Shown here in pieces: positions 37,664-45,961 of a stretch of 64,000 nt of DNA (positions are counted from its first letter, which is position 1; every line of letters starts with the position of its first letter). A model generated the notes under the pieces. That model ran no database searches and had not been told where the DNA came from. It saw only the letters and a program-made list of their open reading frames with translations. Origin of the DNA: Flavobacteriales bacterium UBA6051 (lineage in GTDB: Bacteria > Bacteroidota > Bacteroidia > Flavobacteriales_D > Crocinitomicaceae); the NCBI GenBank assembly GCA_002427735.1, contig DIYP01000005.1, forward strand, positions 186,001-250,000, in the 5' to 3' direction. Both the position numbers and the translations under genes were made by a program.

Positions 37664-37673
37664 TAATATTTTG
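37664..37673 (+). promoter_or_regulatory. possible -7 element of the Omp28-related gene
   Basis: TAATATTTTG lies 28 bp before the ATG at 37702. It resembles the TAnnTTTG element but has two extra bases between TA and TTTG, so this is a weak call. Confidence 0.35.
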
Positions 37674-37701
37674 TAGTGTCAAAATCTAAAAAAATTCAAT
37701 T

Positions 37702-38802
37702 ATGAAGAAAACAATTACTCTATTAGCGATGGGCGCTGTGACTTTCAGTCTAAATGCCCAAAACATTGTAACCACTGATGTGACCAATCGTGTGGCAATC
37801 ATTGAGGAGTTCACAGGAACTAGCTGTCCAGCTTGTCCAGGTGGTCATACAACAATGGAAGGAATTCTTTCGGCAAGTCCAACAACTGTTTTTGGCATTG
37901 GATATTCTCCAACAAACTCGTCTCTAACAGGACCTTACAACGGAGGAATGGACTTAACAAACTCTTTCTCGAATGCTTTCTATACCAACCCATACTATGG
38001 AAACGGTGATGGGCGTTCAATGCCTTCAGCACATATCAACAGAACGAAGTATAGTGGAAGTCGTAAGTCAAGCACTGGACAGTGGGCAACGCGTTGCGCA
38101 GACATCAACATGCTTACTTCACCAGTAAATGTTGGATTGTCTTCTGCGTATAACTCAGGTACGGATATGGTAGACGTTACAGTAGAAATGTACTTTACTT
38201 CAACTGTTTCAGAATCAGCTTACGTTACGGTAATTCTGACAGAAGATGATATTGTGACGAATCAGTCAGGTGCTTCTTCAAACCCTTACACGCACAAACA
38301 TGTGATGCGCGCGAACCTTCAATCAGGTCAGTGGGGAGATGCACTTACGGGAACAACGAATCAGGGAGACCTTGTAACAATGAACTTCTCTTTCGATAAC
38401 TCTTCGACAAACTACGTTATTGATAACTGTCACGTAGTTGCATTCGTTTCAACTGGAATGGACGACGATAGCGAGATCCTTACTGGATACGGTGTTGCTG
38501 CAAATGGAGGTTCAGGATCTGTTGCAAGTGTAGATAACCTTACATTACAAAGCACAGATGTTAAGCTATTCCCTAACCCAACAGATAACGAAATGAATAT
38601 TGTTTTGGGAGAGAATACAAACGGTTCTAATCTTTCAATCACGACAATCACAGGAGAAATGGTTTACACGCAAGACGTAAATACATATGCTGGTGATGTT
38701 TTAACATTGTCAAAGTCTGAATTAGGACTAGCGGCAGGAACTTATTTTGTGACTGTTGCGGGTGATAATGGAGCAATCACGAAAAAGCTTATCCTTAAGT
38801 AA
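37702..38802 (+). CDS. Omp28-related exported protein with thioredoxin-like CxxC and type A sorting domain
   Basis: 366 residues. Signal peptide (ends SLNAQ), then an Omp28-like domain with a thioredoxin-type redox motif, EFTGTSCPACPGGH (C-P-A-C), near residue 35. The family-typical stretch MPSAHINRTKY follows, and a beta-sandwich region runs to ~280. The C-terminal ~75 residues are a T9SS type A domain (VKLFPNPTDNEMNIVL, ending GAITKKLILK). Omp28-type proteins are surface or outer membrane lipoprotein-like proteins of unclear role; the C-x-x-C suggests thiol exchange outside the cell. Monocistronic, ending in a strong terminator at 38820. Confidence 0.9.
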   Translation: MKKTITLLAMGAVTFSLNAQNIVTTDVTNRVAIIEEFTGTSCPACPGGHTTMEGILSASPTTVFGIGYSPTNSSLTGPYNGGMDLTNSFSNAFYTNPYYGNGDGRSMPSAHINRTKYSGSRKSSTGQWATRCADINMLTSPVNVGLSSAYNSGTDMVDVTVEMYFTSTVSESAYVTVILTEDDIVTNQSGASSNPYTHKHVMRANLQSGQWGDALTGTTNQGDLVTMNFSFDNSSTNYVIDNCHVVAFVSTGMDDDSEILTGYGVAANGGSGSVASVDNLTLQSTDVKLFPNPTDNEMNIVLGENTNGSNLSITTITGEMVYTQDVNTYAGDVLTLSKSELGLAAGTYFVTVAGDNGAITKKLILK

Positions 38803-38819
38803 GCTCAATTCAAATTTTG

Positions 38820-38853
38820 AAAGAGGTCGTCCGTTTGGGCGACCTCTTTTTTT
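38820..38853 (+). terminator. intrinsic terminator (10-bp perfect stem, T-run)
   Basis: AAAGAGGTCG (38820-38829) pairs perfectly with CGACCTCTTT (38840-38849), followed by TTTT. It ends the Omp28-related gene and lies 47 bp before the next gene. Stem and loop-flank bases resemble the terminator at 6001-6029 read in its own transcript direction. Confidence 0.9.
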
Positions 38854-38874
38854 ATGCGAAGCACAGCATTTGCT

Positions 38875-38882
38875 TAACTTTG
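38875..38882 (+). promoter_or_regulatory. -7 promoter element of the MutS-like gene
   Basis: TAACTTTG matches TAnnTTTG exactly, 17 bp before the ATG at 38900 and just after the terminator of the previous gene. It supports the ATG at 38900 rather than a longer frame beginning at 38756. Confidence 0.65.
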
Positions 38883-38899
38883 CTCTTCAAAATAATTGC

Positions 38900-40675
38900 A
38901 TGACTCCCTCTGAATACTATACAAAAAGAAGAAACGAAGCACAGAATAACCTTGATCGCCTAAGACGGCTGGGTTTTATTCTATCCATGCTTAGGTTGTC
39001 TGTATTCATCGTAGTGGCTACAGTTTGGTACTTTGCTTGGGGCAGCACAGCAGTCATTTTTACTTCGACTATAGTGGGTGCTGGTATTTTTCTTTTCCTT
39101 GTAGCACGCTATACGGATACAAAGTTAAATCAGCGTTATTTTCAACAACTCGTAGCAATTAATTCTGCTGAACTAAATGCCTTAAACGGAGATTATTCAG
39201 AATTCTCTGAGGGAACAGAATTCATTTTTGAAGAACATCATTATAACCAAGACATTGATTTGTTTGGAAAAGGATCTCTTTTTCAACTCATTAATCGTAC
39301 TGAAACCGTTAATGGCCGTAAAAGATTAGCCGCTTGGCTGAATGCAAATACCATTGAGAATATTCAAGCGAAGCAGGAAGGCTTAAAAGAACTCGCAACA
39401 CTGAGTGATTGGCGCCAGCATTATAAAGCGTCAGCATCTCTCATTGAAACAAATGTTCCCTCATCAAGTGTGATTAACTGGGTTTCACAATACAAGGCCT
39501 TTGTGCCTCGTATTCATCGCTTTGTGCCCATCATATTCTCAGCTATTTCATTGACCGCATTTGCCCTATACGCAATAGGCATAATTCCATCTTCCTACTT
39601 GTTATACTTGTTATTAATAGGACTTGGAATCACGGGACCTTATGTGAAGCGCATTACTCGACTTTTTAATGTGGCCAGCCAGATGAAGGAAACATTTGCA
39701 CAATACGCAAAATTACTTGAGGCCATAGAAAATCAAGCGCTTACATCTCCTTTACTAAAGACTGAGCGCAAAAAAATTGAAACTGACGGAGTGAAAGCTT
39801 CACAACTGTTGAAAAATTTATCCAGACACATTGATTATCTAGCGAATCGGAACAATATGATATTTGCTCCTATTGCCAATGGATTCTTCCTTTGGGACCT
39901 TTACTTTACCCAAAAGATCGAGCATTGGCTGGGGAACTTTGACGAATCAGTGGTTCAATGGTTTGATACCATTGAATTCTTCGATGCAGTTAACTCAATG
40001 GCGAATTATGCATTTAATCACCCTGATTACATCTATCCATCCATAGCTGAAAGTGAAAATGTCATAATGAATGCTCAACAACTGGGGCACCCACTGTTGA
40101 ATTCAAGAAAAGTTGTGCGCAATAGTATCGACATAAGAAAAGAAGACTTTTTTATCATTACCGGTGCAAACATGGCTGGCAAGAGTACTTTTTTGCGGAC
40201 TGTTGCACTTAATTTGGTCATGGCAAACTGTGGGCTTCCCGTCTCCGCAGAGAAATTCAGTTACCACCCAATTAAGTTAATATCCAGCATGCGTACTTCA
40301 GACTCATTGCAGAATGATGAGTCCTATTTCTTTTCGGAACTGAAACGCTTAAAATTCATCGTTGACGAAATGCAAAAAGATGCCTATTTCATTATTCTCG
40401 ACGAAATACTCAAAGGCACAAACAGCAAAGATAAGGCGGAAGGGTCACGGAAATTTGTAGAAAAATTGGTTGCTTCCAATTCAACAGGACTCATTGCAAC
40501 GCATGACTTAAGTTTGTGCGTGCTATCAGATCAGTTACCGCAGATCCAAAACCATTATTTCGATGCAGAAATTGTAGACGATGAGCTCTATTTCGATTAT
40601 ACTTTTAAGGAGGGCATTTGTCAAAATATGAATGCTTCTTTCCTCCTCAAAAAAATGGGAATCGTCAATTCCTAG
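38900..40675 (+). CDS. membrane-anchored MutS-family ATPase
   Basis: 591 residues from the ATG at 38900 (MTPSEYYTKRRNEAQNN). The open frame extends upstream to 38756, but that part runs through a terminator. Two membrane segments (~25-65) and another pair near 205-250 (FVPIIFSAISLTAFALYAIGI, SSYLLYLLLIGLGITGPY region) are combined with a MutS core. ATPase motifs are Walker A GANMAGKST (~422-430), MRTSDSLQNDESYFFSEL, Walker B YFIILDEILKGTNS, and the ATHDLSL switch. Mismatch-binding domain I is absent, so classical mismatch repair is unlikely. This is a Bacteroidota MutS-like subgroup of unknown role. Confidence 0.9.
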   Translation: MTPSEYYTKRRNEAQNNLDRLRRLGFILSMLRLSVFIVVATVWYFAWGSTAVIFTSTIVGAGIFLFLVARYTDTKLNQRYFQQLVAINSAELNALNGDYSEFSEGTEFIFEEHHYNQDIDLFGKGSLFQLINRTETVNGRKRLAAWLNANTIENIQAKQEGLKELATLSDWRQHYKASASLIETNVPSSSVINWVSQYKAFVPRIHRFVPIIFSAISLTAFALYAIGIIPSSYLLYLLLIGLGITGPYVKRITRLFNVASQMKETFAQYAKLLEAIENQALTSPLLKTERKKIETDGVKASQLLKNLSRHIDYLANRNNMIFAPIANGFFLWDLYFTQKIEHWLGNFDESVVQWFDTIEFFDAVNSMANYAFNHPDYIYPSIAESENVIMNAQQLGHPLLNSRKVVRNSIDIRKEDFFIITGANMAGKSTFLRTVALNLVMANCGLPVSAEKFSYHPIKLISSMRTSDSLQNDESYFFSELKRLKFIVDEMQKDAYFIILDEILKGTNSKDKAEGSRKFVEKLVASNSTGLIATHDLSLCVLSDQLPQIQNHYFDAEIVDDELYFDYTFKEGICQNMNASFLLKKMGIVNS

Positions 40676-40699
40676 CTTCAACTTTTCTCGAAAAATAGT

Positions 40700-40717
40700 T
40701 GTGACCACATAGTCACA
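40700..40717. promoter_or_regulatory. operator palindrome 1 of the TetR-ABC operon
   Basis: TGTGACCACATAGTCACA has perfect 6-bp half sites TGTGAC/GTCACA with a 6-bp centre. A second copy lies at 40739-40756, on the other side of the -7 element. Likely bound by the TetR protein encoded immediately downstream (inference). Confidence 0.75.
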
Positions 40718-40732
40718 TTTAATTTCTTTTCC

Positions 40733-40740
40733 TACATTTG
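40733..40740 (+). promoter_or_regulatory. -7 promoter element of the TetR-ABC operon
   Basis: TACATTTG matches TAnnTTTG exactly and lies 24 bp before the TetR ATG at 40765, between the two operator palindromes; the second one overlaps its last two bases. Confidence 0.75.
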
Positions 40741-40756
40741 TGACTGGGTAGTCATA
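40739..40756. promoter_or_regulatory. operator palindrome 2 of the TetR-ABC operon
   Basis: TGTGACTGGGTAGTCATA is a near-copy of the palindrome at 40700-40717 (TGTGAC......GTCA.A shared), overlapping the end of the -7 element, where a bound repressor would block transcription start. The two sites start 39 bp apart. Confidence 0.75.
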
Positions 40757-40764
40757 AACGTAAT

Positions 40765-41427
40765 ATGCCAAAAAAAACATTCATCAACTTATCAGAAGAC
40801 AGGCGCACAGCAATAACAAATGCGTTTTTGCGCGAATTCACGATTAACAAATATGACAATGCATCTATCAGTTCAGTGCTTAAAAGTCTGGGCATCGCCA
40901 AAGGAAGCTTCTATCAATATTTTGACAACAAACGTGAGTTATTTGAGTACCTGACCTCGCAATTGTATGCAACAAAGTATAAGTATGTCATGTCAGTGGA
41001 ACGATCCAAATATGATTCCTTTTGGGACTATGCCAGAGCGATGTACGAGCACGGCTTAGTATTTGACCGTGATCATCCATTGATGAGCAACTTTGGATAC
41101 TGCCTCATGGAGAACATGGATTCCCCAACCGTTCGTGAGACAATGATTGAGTGGCAAAAACAAGGTTTCGAATCAATCAAAGAAATCGTTAATAAGGAAA
41201 TAGAAGACGGGAATTTTAGGGATGATATCCCACTTGAATCCGCGGCAATGTTCTTCATGAACATGGGAAAAATGCTCTTCGAACAATTACGCATGAACAA
41301 CTTAAAGGACTTTGAAGATCGCGTAAAAAAGGGAAGACCTCTACTAGCCGGCGGAAATGAAAAACTGTTATTCGCACTACTCGATCAGAATTTTAAACTG
41401 CTCAGCGCGGCACTAGATAAAAAATGA
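40765..41427 (+). CDS. TetR/AcrR family transcriptional regulator
   Basis: 220 residues. Residues ~10-60 form the TetR helix-turn-helix: AITNAFLREFTINKYDNASISSVLKSLGIAKGSFYQYF region, with the diagnostic GIAKGSFYQYFDNKRELF. The C-terminal ~160 residues are the helical ligand-binding and dimerisation part. It probably represses its own operon: two copies of an 18-bp palindrome flank its -7 element. The ABC transporter ATPase gene begins 4 bp downstream, so regulator and exporter are co-transcribed and the inducer is probably something the pump handles. Confidence 0.94.
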   Translation: MPKKTFINLSEDRRTAITNAFLREFTINKYDNASISSVLKSLGIAKGSFYQYFDNKRELFEYLTSQLYATKYKYVMSVERSKYDSFWDYARAMYEHGLVFDRDHPLMSNFGYCLMENMDSPTVRETMIEWQKQGFESIKEIVNKEIEDGNFRDDIPLESAAMFFMNMGKMLFEQLRMNNLKDFEDRVKKGRPLLAGGNEKLLFALLDQNFKLLSAALDKK

Positions 41428-41431
41428 GAAT

Positions 41432-42307
41432 ATGCTAGCAATAGAAACCAAACAATTAAGCAAATATTACGGCGATCATTTAGGCATAGCCGATGTATCA
41501 CTCGAAGTAAATCAAGGTGAGGTCTTTGGATTTATTGGCCCAAACGGTGCTGGTAAATCAACCACGATCAGAACTTTACTTGGCTTGCTTATCCCTACAT
41601 CTGGAGAAGCATCGATGCTGGGACAAAACATTGTAGATAAAGGACACGAAATACGTGCGAAAATCGGGTATTTGCCTTCAGAGGTCAACTATTACGACGA
41701 AATGTCCTCAAAAGAACTGCTGGAATACCATTGTCGCTTCTATCCAAAGGCAGATGTGGGAGAAATCGAAACGCTCGCAGAGTACTTCGAATTAGACTTG
41801 GAAAAGAAAATCACCGATTTATCCTTTGGAAATAAGAAGAAATGCGCCATCATTCAATGTATGCTCCATAAACCAGAGTTACTCATCTTAGATGAACCAA
41901 CTTCTGGACTCGATCCACTCATGCAAAACCGCTTTTTTGAAAAACTGGAAGAACTCAATGCCAAAGGTGTTACCATTTTTTTTAGTTCGCATATTCTTTC
42001 TGAAATTCAGCGAATGTGCACGAGAGCTGCTGTAATTCGTGACGGCAGAATAATTGCCATTGAGCACATACAAGCACTTCTGGAAAAACAAATGAAAAAA
42101 TGCCGGTTTGTTTTTCGTGAAAAACCGGATGAACTATCATTTCCCGACGGATTACAACATCCCAACTGGCATGGCAACAAACTAACATTTGAATACCTCG
42201 GAACTGTCAATGAACTAAGTCGCTGGATGACTCAAATAAACCTTATAGATGCCGTCATAGAGGAGCCTGATTTAGAATCAATTTTTATGAACTATTATAC
42301 CCGATAA
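41432..42307 (+). CDS. ABC transporter ATP-binding protein
   Basis: 291 residues of the ABC-2 (DrrA/NatA-like) class. It has Walker A GPNGAGKST (36-44), the signature-region variant LSFGNKKKCAI, Walker B LLILDEPTSGLDP, and the switch His in FFSSHILSE. The C-terminal ~80 residues resemble the regulatory tail of exporter ATPases. It should power the permease encoded 1 bp downstream. The TetR gene lies 4 bp upstream. The substrate is unknown; drug, peptide or lipid export are possible. Confidence 0.94.
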   Translation: MLAIETKQLSKYYGDHLGIADVSLEVNQGEVFGFIGPNGAGKSTTIRTLLGLLIPTSGEASMLGQNIVDKGHEIRAKIGYLPSEVNYYDEMSSKELLEYHCRFYPKADVGEIETLAEYFELDLEKKITDLSFGNKKKCAIIQCMLHKPELLILDEPTSGLDPLMQNRFFEKLEELNAKGVTIFFSSHILSEIQRMCTRAAVIRDGRIIAIEHIQALLEKQMKKCRFVFREKPDELSFPDGLQHPNWHGNKLTFEYLGTVNELSRWMTQINLIDAVIEEPDLESIFMNYYTR

Positions 42308-42308
42308 C

Positions 42309-43115
42309 ATGAACGCCAATTTATATTTGAAAGAACTCAAGCGTAACCGGAAAAACCTAATCACTTGGTCATTAATTGTTGTAGGGTTTACAGCAATGAT
42401 CATGGGTATCTACCCTTCCATGGCTGATATGGGAGATGATATTACCAAAATGATGGAAAAACTACCAGAAGAACTTGGTAAGGCTTTGGGCATGGATGCA
42501 CAAACCTGGAGCAGTATTATCGGTTTTTATAGCACCTATTATGGCATCTATATCATTTTATTGGTTGGAATTTTCACTACTTCAACGGGGGCCGGAATTG
42601 TTTCGAAAGAAGAAAAAGATGGTACATCAGAGTTCTTATTGACACGTCCGATATCACGTAAATCTGTCTTCTGGTCAAAAATGTTATCACTGTTCACATT
42701 AACGATGATCATTTTCTCTATCCAAACCATTGTCGCTATCGTAGGATTCGCATACTCTAGCGACGCTTCGTTTGATTGGAGCGCTTTCATCATCATGCAC
42801 CTTCATGGACTGGTTCTACTCATCTTCTTTACATGTATTGGTGTTTTAATCTCTATGTTTTTCCGACCAAAGAAGAACTTTATGGGAATGGTTGTAGGAC
42901 TTATATTCGGATCGTATTTCCTGAATGCCATCGCTAAAACTGCAGATAGCATTCAATGGATGGGCTACCTTTCACCTTTTCATTATTTAGAGTTTTCAGT
43001 AATGGATCCTTCATACAGTTTTAACGGACTTGCTGCAGTTTCGCTCACCATCATTGGATTGTTAGTTCTACTTGTATCATTTGTTGTATATAAGCGAAAA
43101 GATATCAATGGCTAG
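42309..43115 (+). CDS. ABC-2 type transporter permease
   Basis: 268 residues with about six membrane helices (for example NLITWSLIVVGFTAMIMGIYP near residue 14, YGIYIILLVGIFTTSTGAGI, LFTLTMIIFSIQTIVAIVGFAY, and the final VSLTIIGLLVLLVSFVVYKR). The cytoplasmic loop KEEKDGTSEFLLTRPISRKSVFWSK is typical of ABC-2 permeases such as those paired with NatA-like ATPases. It follows the ATPase gene by 1 bp and completes a TetR-ATPase-permease operon. No terminator is obvious downstream. Confidence 0.92.
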   Translation: MNANLYLKELKRNRKNLITWSLIVVGFTAMIMGIYPSMADMGDDITKMMEKLPEELGKALGMDAQTWSSIIGFYSTYYGIYIILLVGIFTTSTGAGIVSKEEKDGTSEFLLTRPISRKSVFWSKMLSLFTLTMIIFSIQTIVAIVGFAYSSDASFDWSAFIIMHLHGLVLLIFFTCIGVLISMFFRPKKNFMGMVVGLIFGSYFLNAIAKTADSIQWMGYLSPFHYLEFSVMDPSYSFNGLAAVSLTIIGLLVLLVSFVVYKRKDING

Positions 43116-43250
43116 TCTACTTGAAAAATAATAGAGCGCAAGTTTTAAGCGTTATTGATCACTAAGGGAATATCCGGTTTAATGAATCCTTGTAACTTAG
43201 CACTGAGAATTTTCATTCAACCACCTTATTAACGCTTAAAAAAATCGCTC

Positions 43251-43985
43251 ATGAAAAGAACCACTCTCCTGGCCTTCTTTGGCCTGCTATTCTATTATTC
43301 CGCACATGCGCAGGACTCTACTGTAGTTAGTGATTTTGAAGCTTGGGGCGGCCTGTCACTAGAGAAATCCTTTCTGGAAAAGAAGCTGGATTTTAAATTA
43401 ACTCAGGAGTTTCGCTTCGATGAAAACTCAACACATTTGAATCAGTTCTTTACAGAACTAGAAGGAAAATACGAACTCTTTGATGGTTTTGATTTAGGAT
43501 TAGGATATCGCTTTATTCGTAACCGTAAGAACTCTGGCGCAGTTAATGAGCAACGTCTATTTGCCACTTTGCGCTATAAACATAAAATAGATCGACTCTC
43601 TCTTAGCTATCGCTTTATGTTCCAAAATCATGACGAAATAGGATTGTCGCGTGATAATGGTGATGATATTACGCGCAAATATCGATTACGGGTAAAAGCA
43701 ACATACAACATCAAAAACTGGAAACTCGACCCCTACTTTTCAATCGAAGGTTTCTTTACACAAGAAAATAATGGGATCAATTACGTTGAGTCAATCACAG
43801 AACGGGAAACATTCTCGGGGTTTGAAAAAATTCGATTTACGCTTGGAACAAAGTATAAAATCAATAAGCGAATGCAACTCGGTGCATTTTATCGAGTTGA
43901 ACGCGAAATGCAATCGTACCCTGGTGTTTACAATTCTCCTGGAACCTTCTACATAGGTGGACTTAACTTAACTTTTAAACTGTAA
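43251..43985 (+). CDS. DUF2490 outer membrane beta-barrel-like protein
   Basis: 244 residues with a signal peptide (ends SAHAQ). The mature protein is a series of alternating amphipathic strands, such as FDLGLGYRFIRNRKN, RLFATLRYKHKI, LSLSYRFMFQNHDE and MQLGAFYRVEREMQ. It ends with a beta-signal-like GGLNLTFKL. The pattern, and the opening SDFEAWGGLSLEKSFLEKKLDFKLTQEFRF, are those of DUF2490 proteins. Probably an outer membrane barrel; function unknown. Four bp separate it from the CotH-like gene, so the pair is one operon and may act together at the cell surface. Confidence 0.87.
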   Translation: MKRTTLLAFFGLLFYYSAHAQDSTVVSDFEAWGGLSLEKSFLEKKLDFKLTQEFRFDENSTHLNQFFTELEGKYELFDGFDLGLGYRFIRNRKNSGAVNEQRLFATLRYKHKIDRLSLSYRFMFQNHDEIGLSRDNGDDITRKYRLRVKATYNIKNWKLDPYFSIEGFFTQENNGINYVESITERETFSGFEKIRFTLGTKYKINKRMQLGAFYRVEREMQSYPGVYNSPGTFYIGGLNLTFKL

Positions 43986-43989
43986 GATT

Positions 43990-45384
43990 ATGAAAAGAAA
44001 AAGCATAAAATTCGCACTACTTCTTATGGTAACACCACTCGTTTTGTCCTCATGTTTAAAGGAAGAATTGATCGAAGGTGGAAACGGACTTGACGATTGG
44101 ACAAGCGCATCTCATGGGTATGGAGCTACACCCGATTACTCAACTGTATTTAATCAAAATCAAGTTCAACGACTGGATTTTGTAATTGAAGCTGATTATT
44201 GGCAAGCGATGCAAGACGACATTGAATCTATTTATGGAGGAATGACAGGAGGCCCAGGTGGATCTTTTAGTGATGAAACTCCTGTTTATGTGCCTACGCA
44301 GATGTATTTCAATGGCAAACAATGGTACGATGTAGGATTGCGTTATAAAGGCAACTCAAGTCTGAAGTCGGCCTACACTGCTGGTAACGGGAAGCTTCCT
44401 TTCAGAATAGAAATGAACCATTTTGAAAATGAGAATCCAAATATCAATGGACAAACTTTCTATGGCTTCACGCAGCTTTCACTATCGAGTAATTACAAGG
44501 ATGAGTCTTACTTGCATGAAAAAGTAGCTGCAGATGTATTCCGTGACTTCGGCGTTCCAGCGCCACAAACAGCTTTTTATAGAATCTATATAGATTATGG
44601 CGATGGTCCTGTTTACTTTGGTCTGTATACAATGGTGGAAGTCGTTTTTGATACACCAATGCTGAATGCCCAATTCGGCGGTACCACAGGAAATTGCTAT
44701 AAACCGGACGGAGAAGGCGCTAAACTAAATGATCCATCACAAGTAACGAGCACTTACTTCATCAATAAAACATACGACAACTACGTTGGAAATGATGCCT
44801 CGAACCTCGTTGATGCTCTGTTGTCTGACGATCGATTGAACAATCCTTCTCAATGGAGAAGTAACTTGGAGCAATACATTGATATGGATCTTTATCTCAA
44901 GTATTTGGCAGCAAACATGACCATGAAGAATTGGGATACCTATGGGCGTATGACCCACAATTATTACCTGTATAACGATCCTGCAAAAAATAAACTCGTT
45001 TGGATTCCCTGGGATAATAATGAGACTTTTTCCGATGGTGGTATGGGACCACTCTCTTTTGATTTTTCTGATTTAAGTACCACACCCCTCAGCTCAACAG
45101 GTGATGTTGCATGGCCATTATTGTCCTACATCTATGATGATGCCGTTTACAAAGCGCAATATGATGCGAATATCGATGATTTTATCACAAGTGCTTTCAG
45201 TTCATCAACAATGAACTCTCGCTTTACCACTGCTCACAATTTAATTCAACCTTATGTGAACGGTACAGATGGCGAAATTAACGGTTATACGCATACAACC
45301 AGTTCAGACTTCAGCAGTTCATTATCAGAATTAATCAATTATGTATCAACACGAATTAGTGAGGCAGATGCATATACTCCTTGA
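43990..45384 (+). CDS. CotH kinase family lipoprotein
   Basis: 464 residues. A lipobox (TPLVLSSC, Cys at ~21) predicts a lipoprotein. The CotH protein-kinase-like domain is seen in VGLRYKGNSSLKS (~118), FYGFTQLSLSSNYKDESYLHEKVA, TAFYRIYIDYGDGPVYFGLYTMVE, and the catalytic-type stretch MTHNYYLYND...LVWIPWDNNETF. CotH kinases phosphorylate secreted proteins, for example Bacillus spore coat proteins; many Bacteroidota carry surface copies. It probably acts in the periplasm or on the cell surface on an unknown target. It forms a two-gene operon with the DUF2490 protein and ends with a terminator at 45403-45434. Confidence 0.9.
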   Translation: MKRKSIKFALLLMVTPLVLSSCLKEELIEGGNGLDDWTSASHGYGATPDYSTVFNQNQVQRLDFVIEADYWQAMQDDIESIYGGMTGGPGGSFSDETPVYVPTQMYFNGKQWYDVGLRYKGNSSLKSAYTAGNGKLPFRIEMNHFENENPNINGQTFYGFTQLSLSSNYKDESYLHEKVAADVFRDFGVPAPQTAFYRIYIDYGDGPVYFGLYTMVEVVFDTPMLNAQFGGTTGNCYKPDGEGAKLNDPSQVTSTYFINKTYDNYVGNDASNLVDALLSDDRLNNPSQWRSNLEQYIDMDLYLKYLAANMTMKNWDTYGRMTHNYYLYNDPAKNKLVWIPWDNNETFSDGGMGPLSFDFSDLSTTPLSSTGDVAWPLLSYIYDDAVYKAQYDANIDDFITSAFSSSTMNSRFTTAHNLIQPYVNGTDGEINGYTHTTSSDFSSSLSELINYVSTRISEADAYTP

Positions 45385-45402
45385 GGTCTCCATTAAAAAC
45401 TT

Positions 45403-45434
45403 AAAAAAACGCTGCCATTTTGGTGGCGTTTTTT
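45403..45434 (+). terminator. intrinsic terminator after the CotH gene
   Basis: AACGCTGCCA (45408-45417) pairs with TGGTGGCGTT (45421-45430) over 10 bp including two G-U wobbles, with a 3-nt loop, an A-run before and a T-run after. Confidence 0.88.
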
Positions 45435-45961
45435 GTTTTTATATGCGATTATGGCAGAAAAATGAGACGACATTTTGTCGTTTTCATCAAGAATGTTGAA
45501 TCATTTTACCTACAAAACCGATAGGCTAAACAATTATTTGAGAAAAAAATATCATTTTCCGTATCTAAAATTCTAACAAAAATATATGTACGCACAACAA
45601 ATGGAGTCGTTTGATTATCAGCAAATTACCTAAATCAAAATGCTTGAAATCTACGCTATCTAGTTGATTATCAATTGTAAAAAATTGTTAAAAACGTACT
45701 TCTCTTGAAATAAATGAGAGTGCTTCACGTTTAATATAGTAACAATACAAGTTGAGAAAGTCTTAAAAGTTGGCACACAATTTGAAAGTACTAAATCAAC
45801 TAAGTAGAAGTTAGTTTTCATAAGTAGTAGTAGTTTAGGTTTTGAACGGGAAAGATGCCAGTCTTTCCCGTTCATGTTTTATGGCCCATAGACCGCTCTA
45901 AATCTCATTAATTTGACTTACTTTTGTGGACGCTGCCTCAATTTGCACGTGAATTACATCT
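45435..45961. other. gene-free gap with a perfect 13-bp hairpin; possible small RNA
   Basis: No credible gene lies in this 527-bp gap. A 71-codon reverse frame (45660-45875) has no family resemblance and starts inside the hairpin. TGAACGGGAAAGA (45843-45855) pairs perfectly with TCTTTCCCGTTCA (45862-45874) around a 6-nt loop and is followed by TGTTTT. A smaller hairpin, ACGACA-TTT-TGTCGT, lies near 45467-45482. The CotH gene already ends in its own terminator, so the 13-bp hairpin may end an untranslated RNA from within the gap, or act as a processing or attenuation site for lepA. Confidence 0.4.
45919..45926 (+). promoter_or_regulatory. lepA -7 promoter element
   Basis: TACTTTTG matches TAnnTTTG exactly and lies 35 bp before the lepA ATG. 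TTTGAC lies just upstream, too close to be the -33 element. Confidence 0.6.

Noticed and set aside
38756..38899. In-frame upstream extension of the MutS-like gene.
   Set aside because: It runs through the end of the Omp28-related gene and its terminator; an exact -7 element and an ATG at 38900 fit better.
45660..45875. A 71-codon reverse-strand frame in the gap before lepA.
   Set aside because: No recognisable family or promoter, and its first codons fall inside the 13-bp hairpin.
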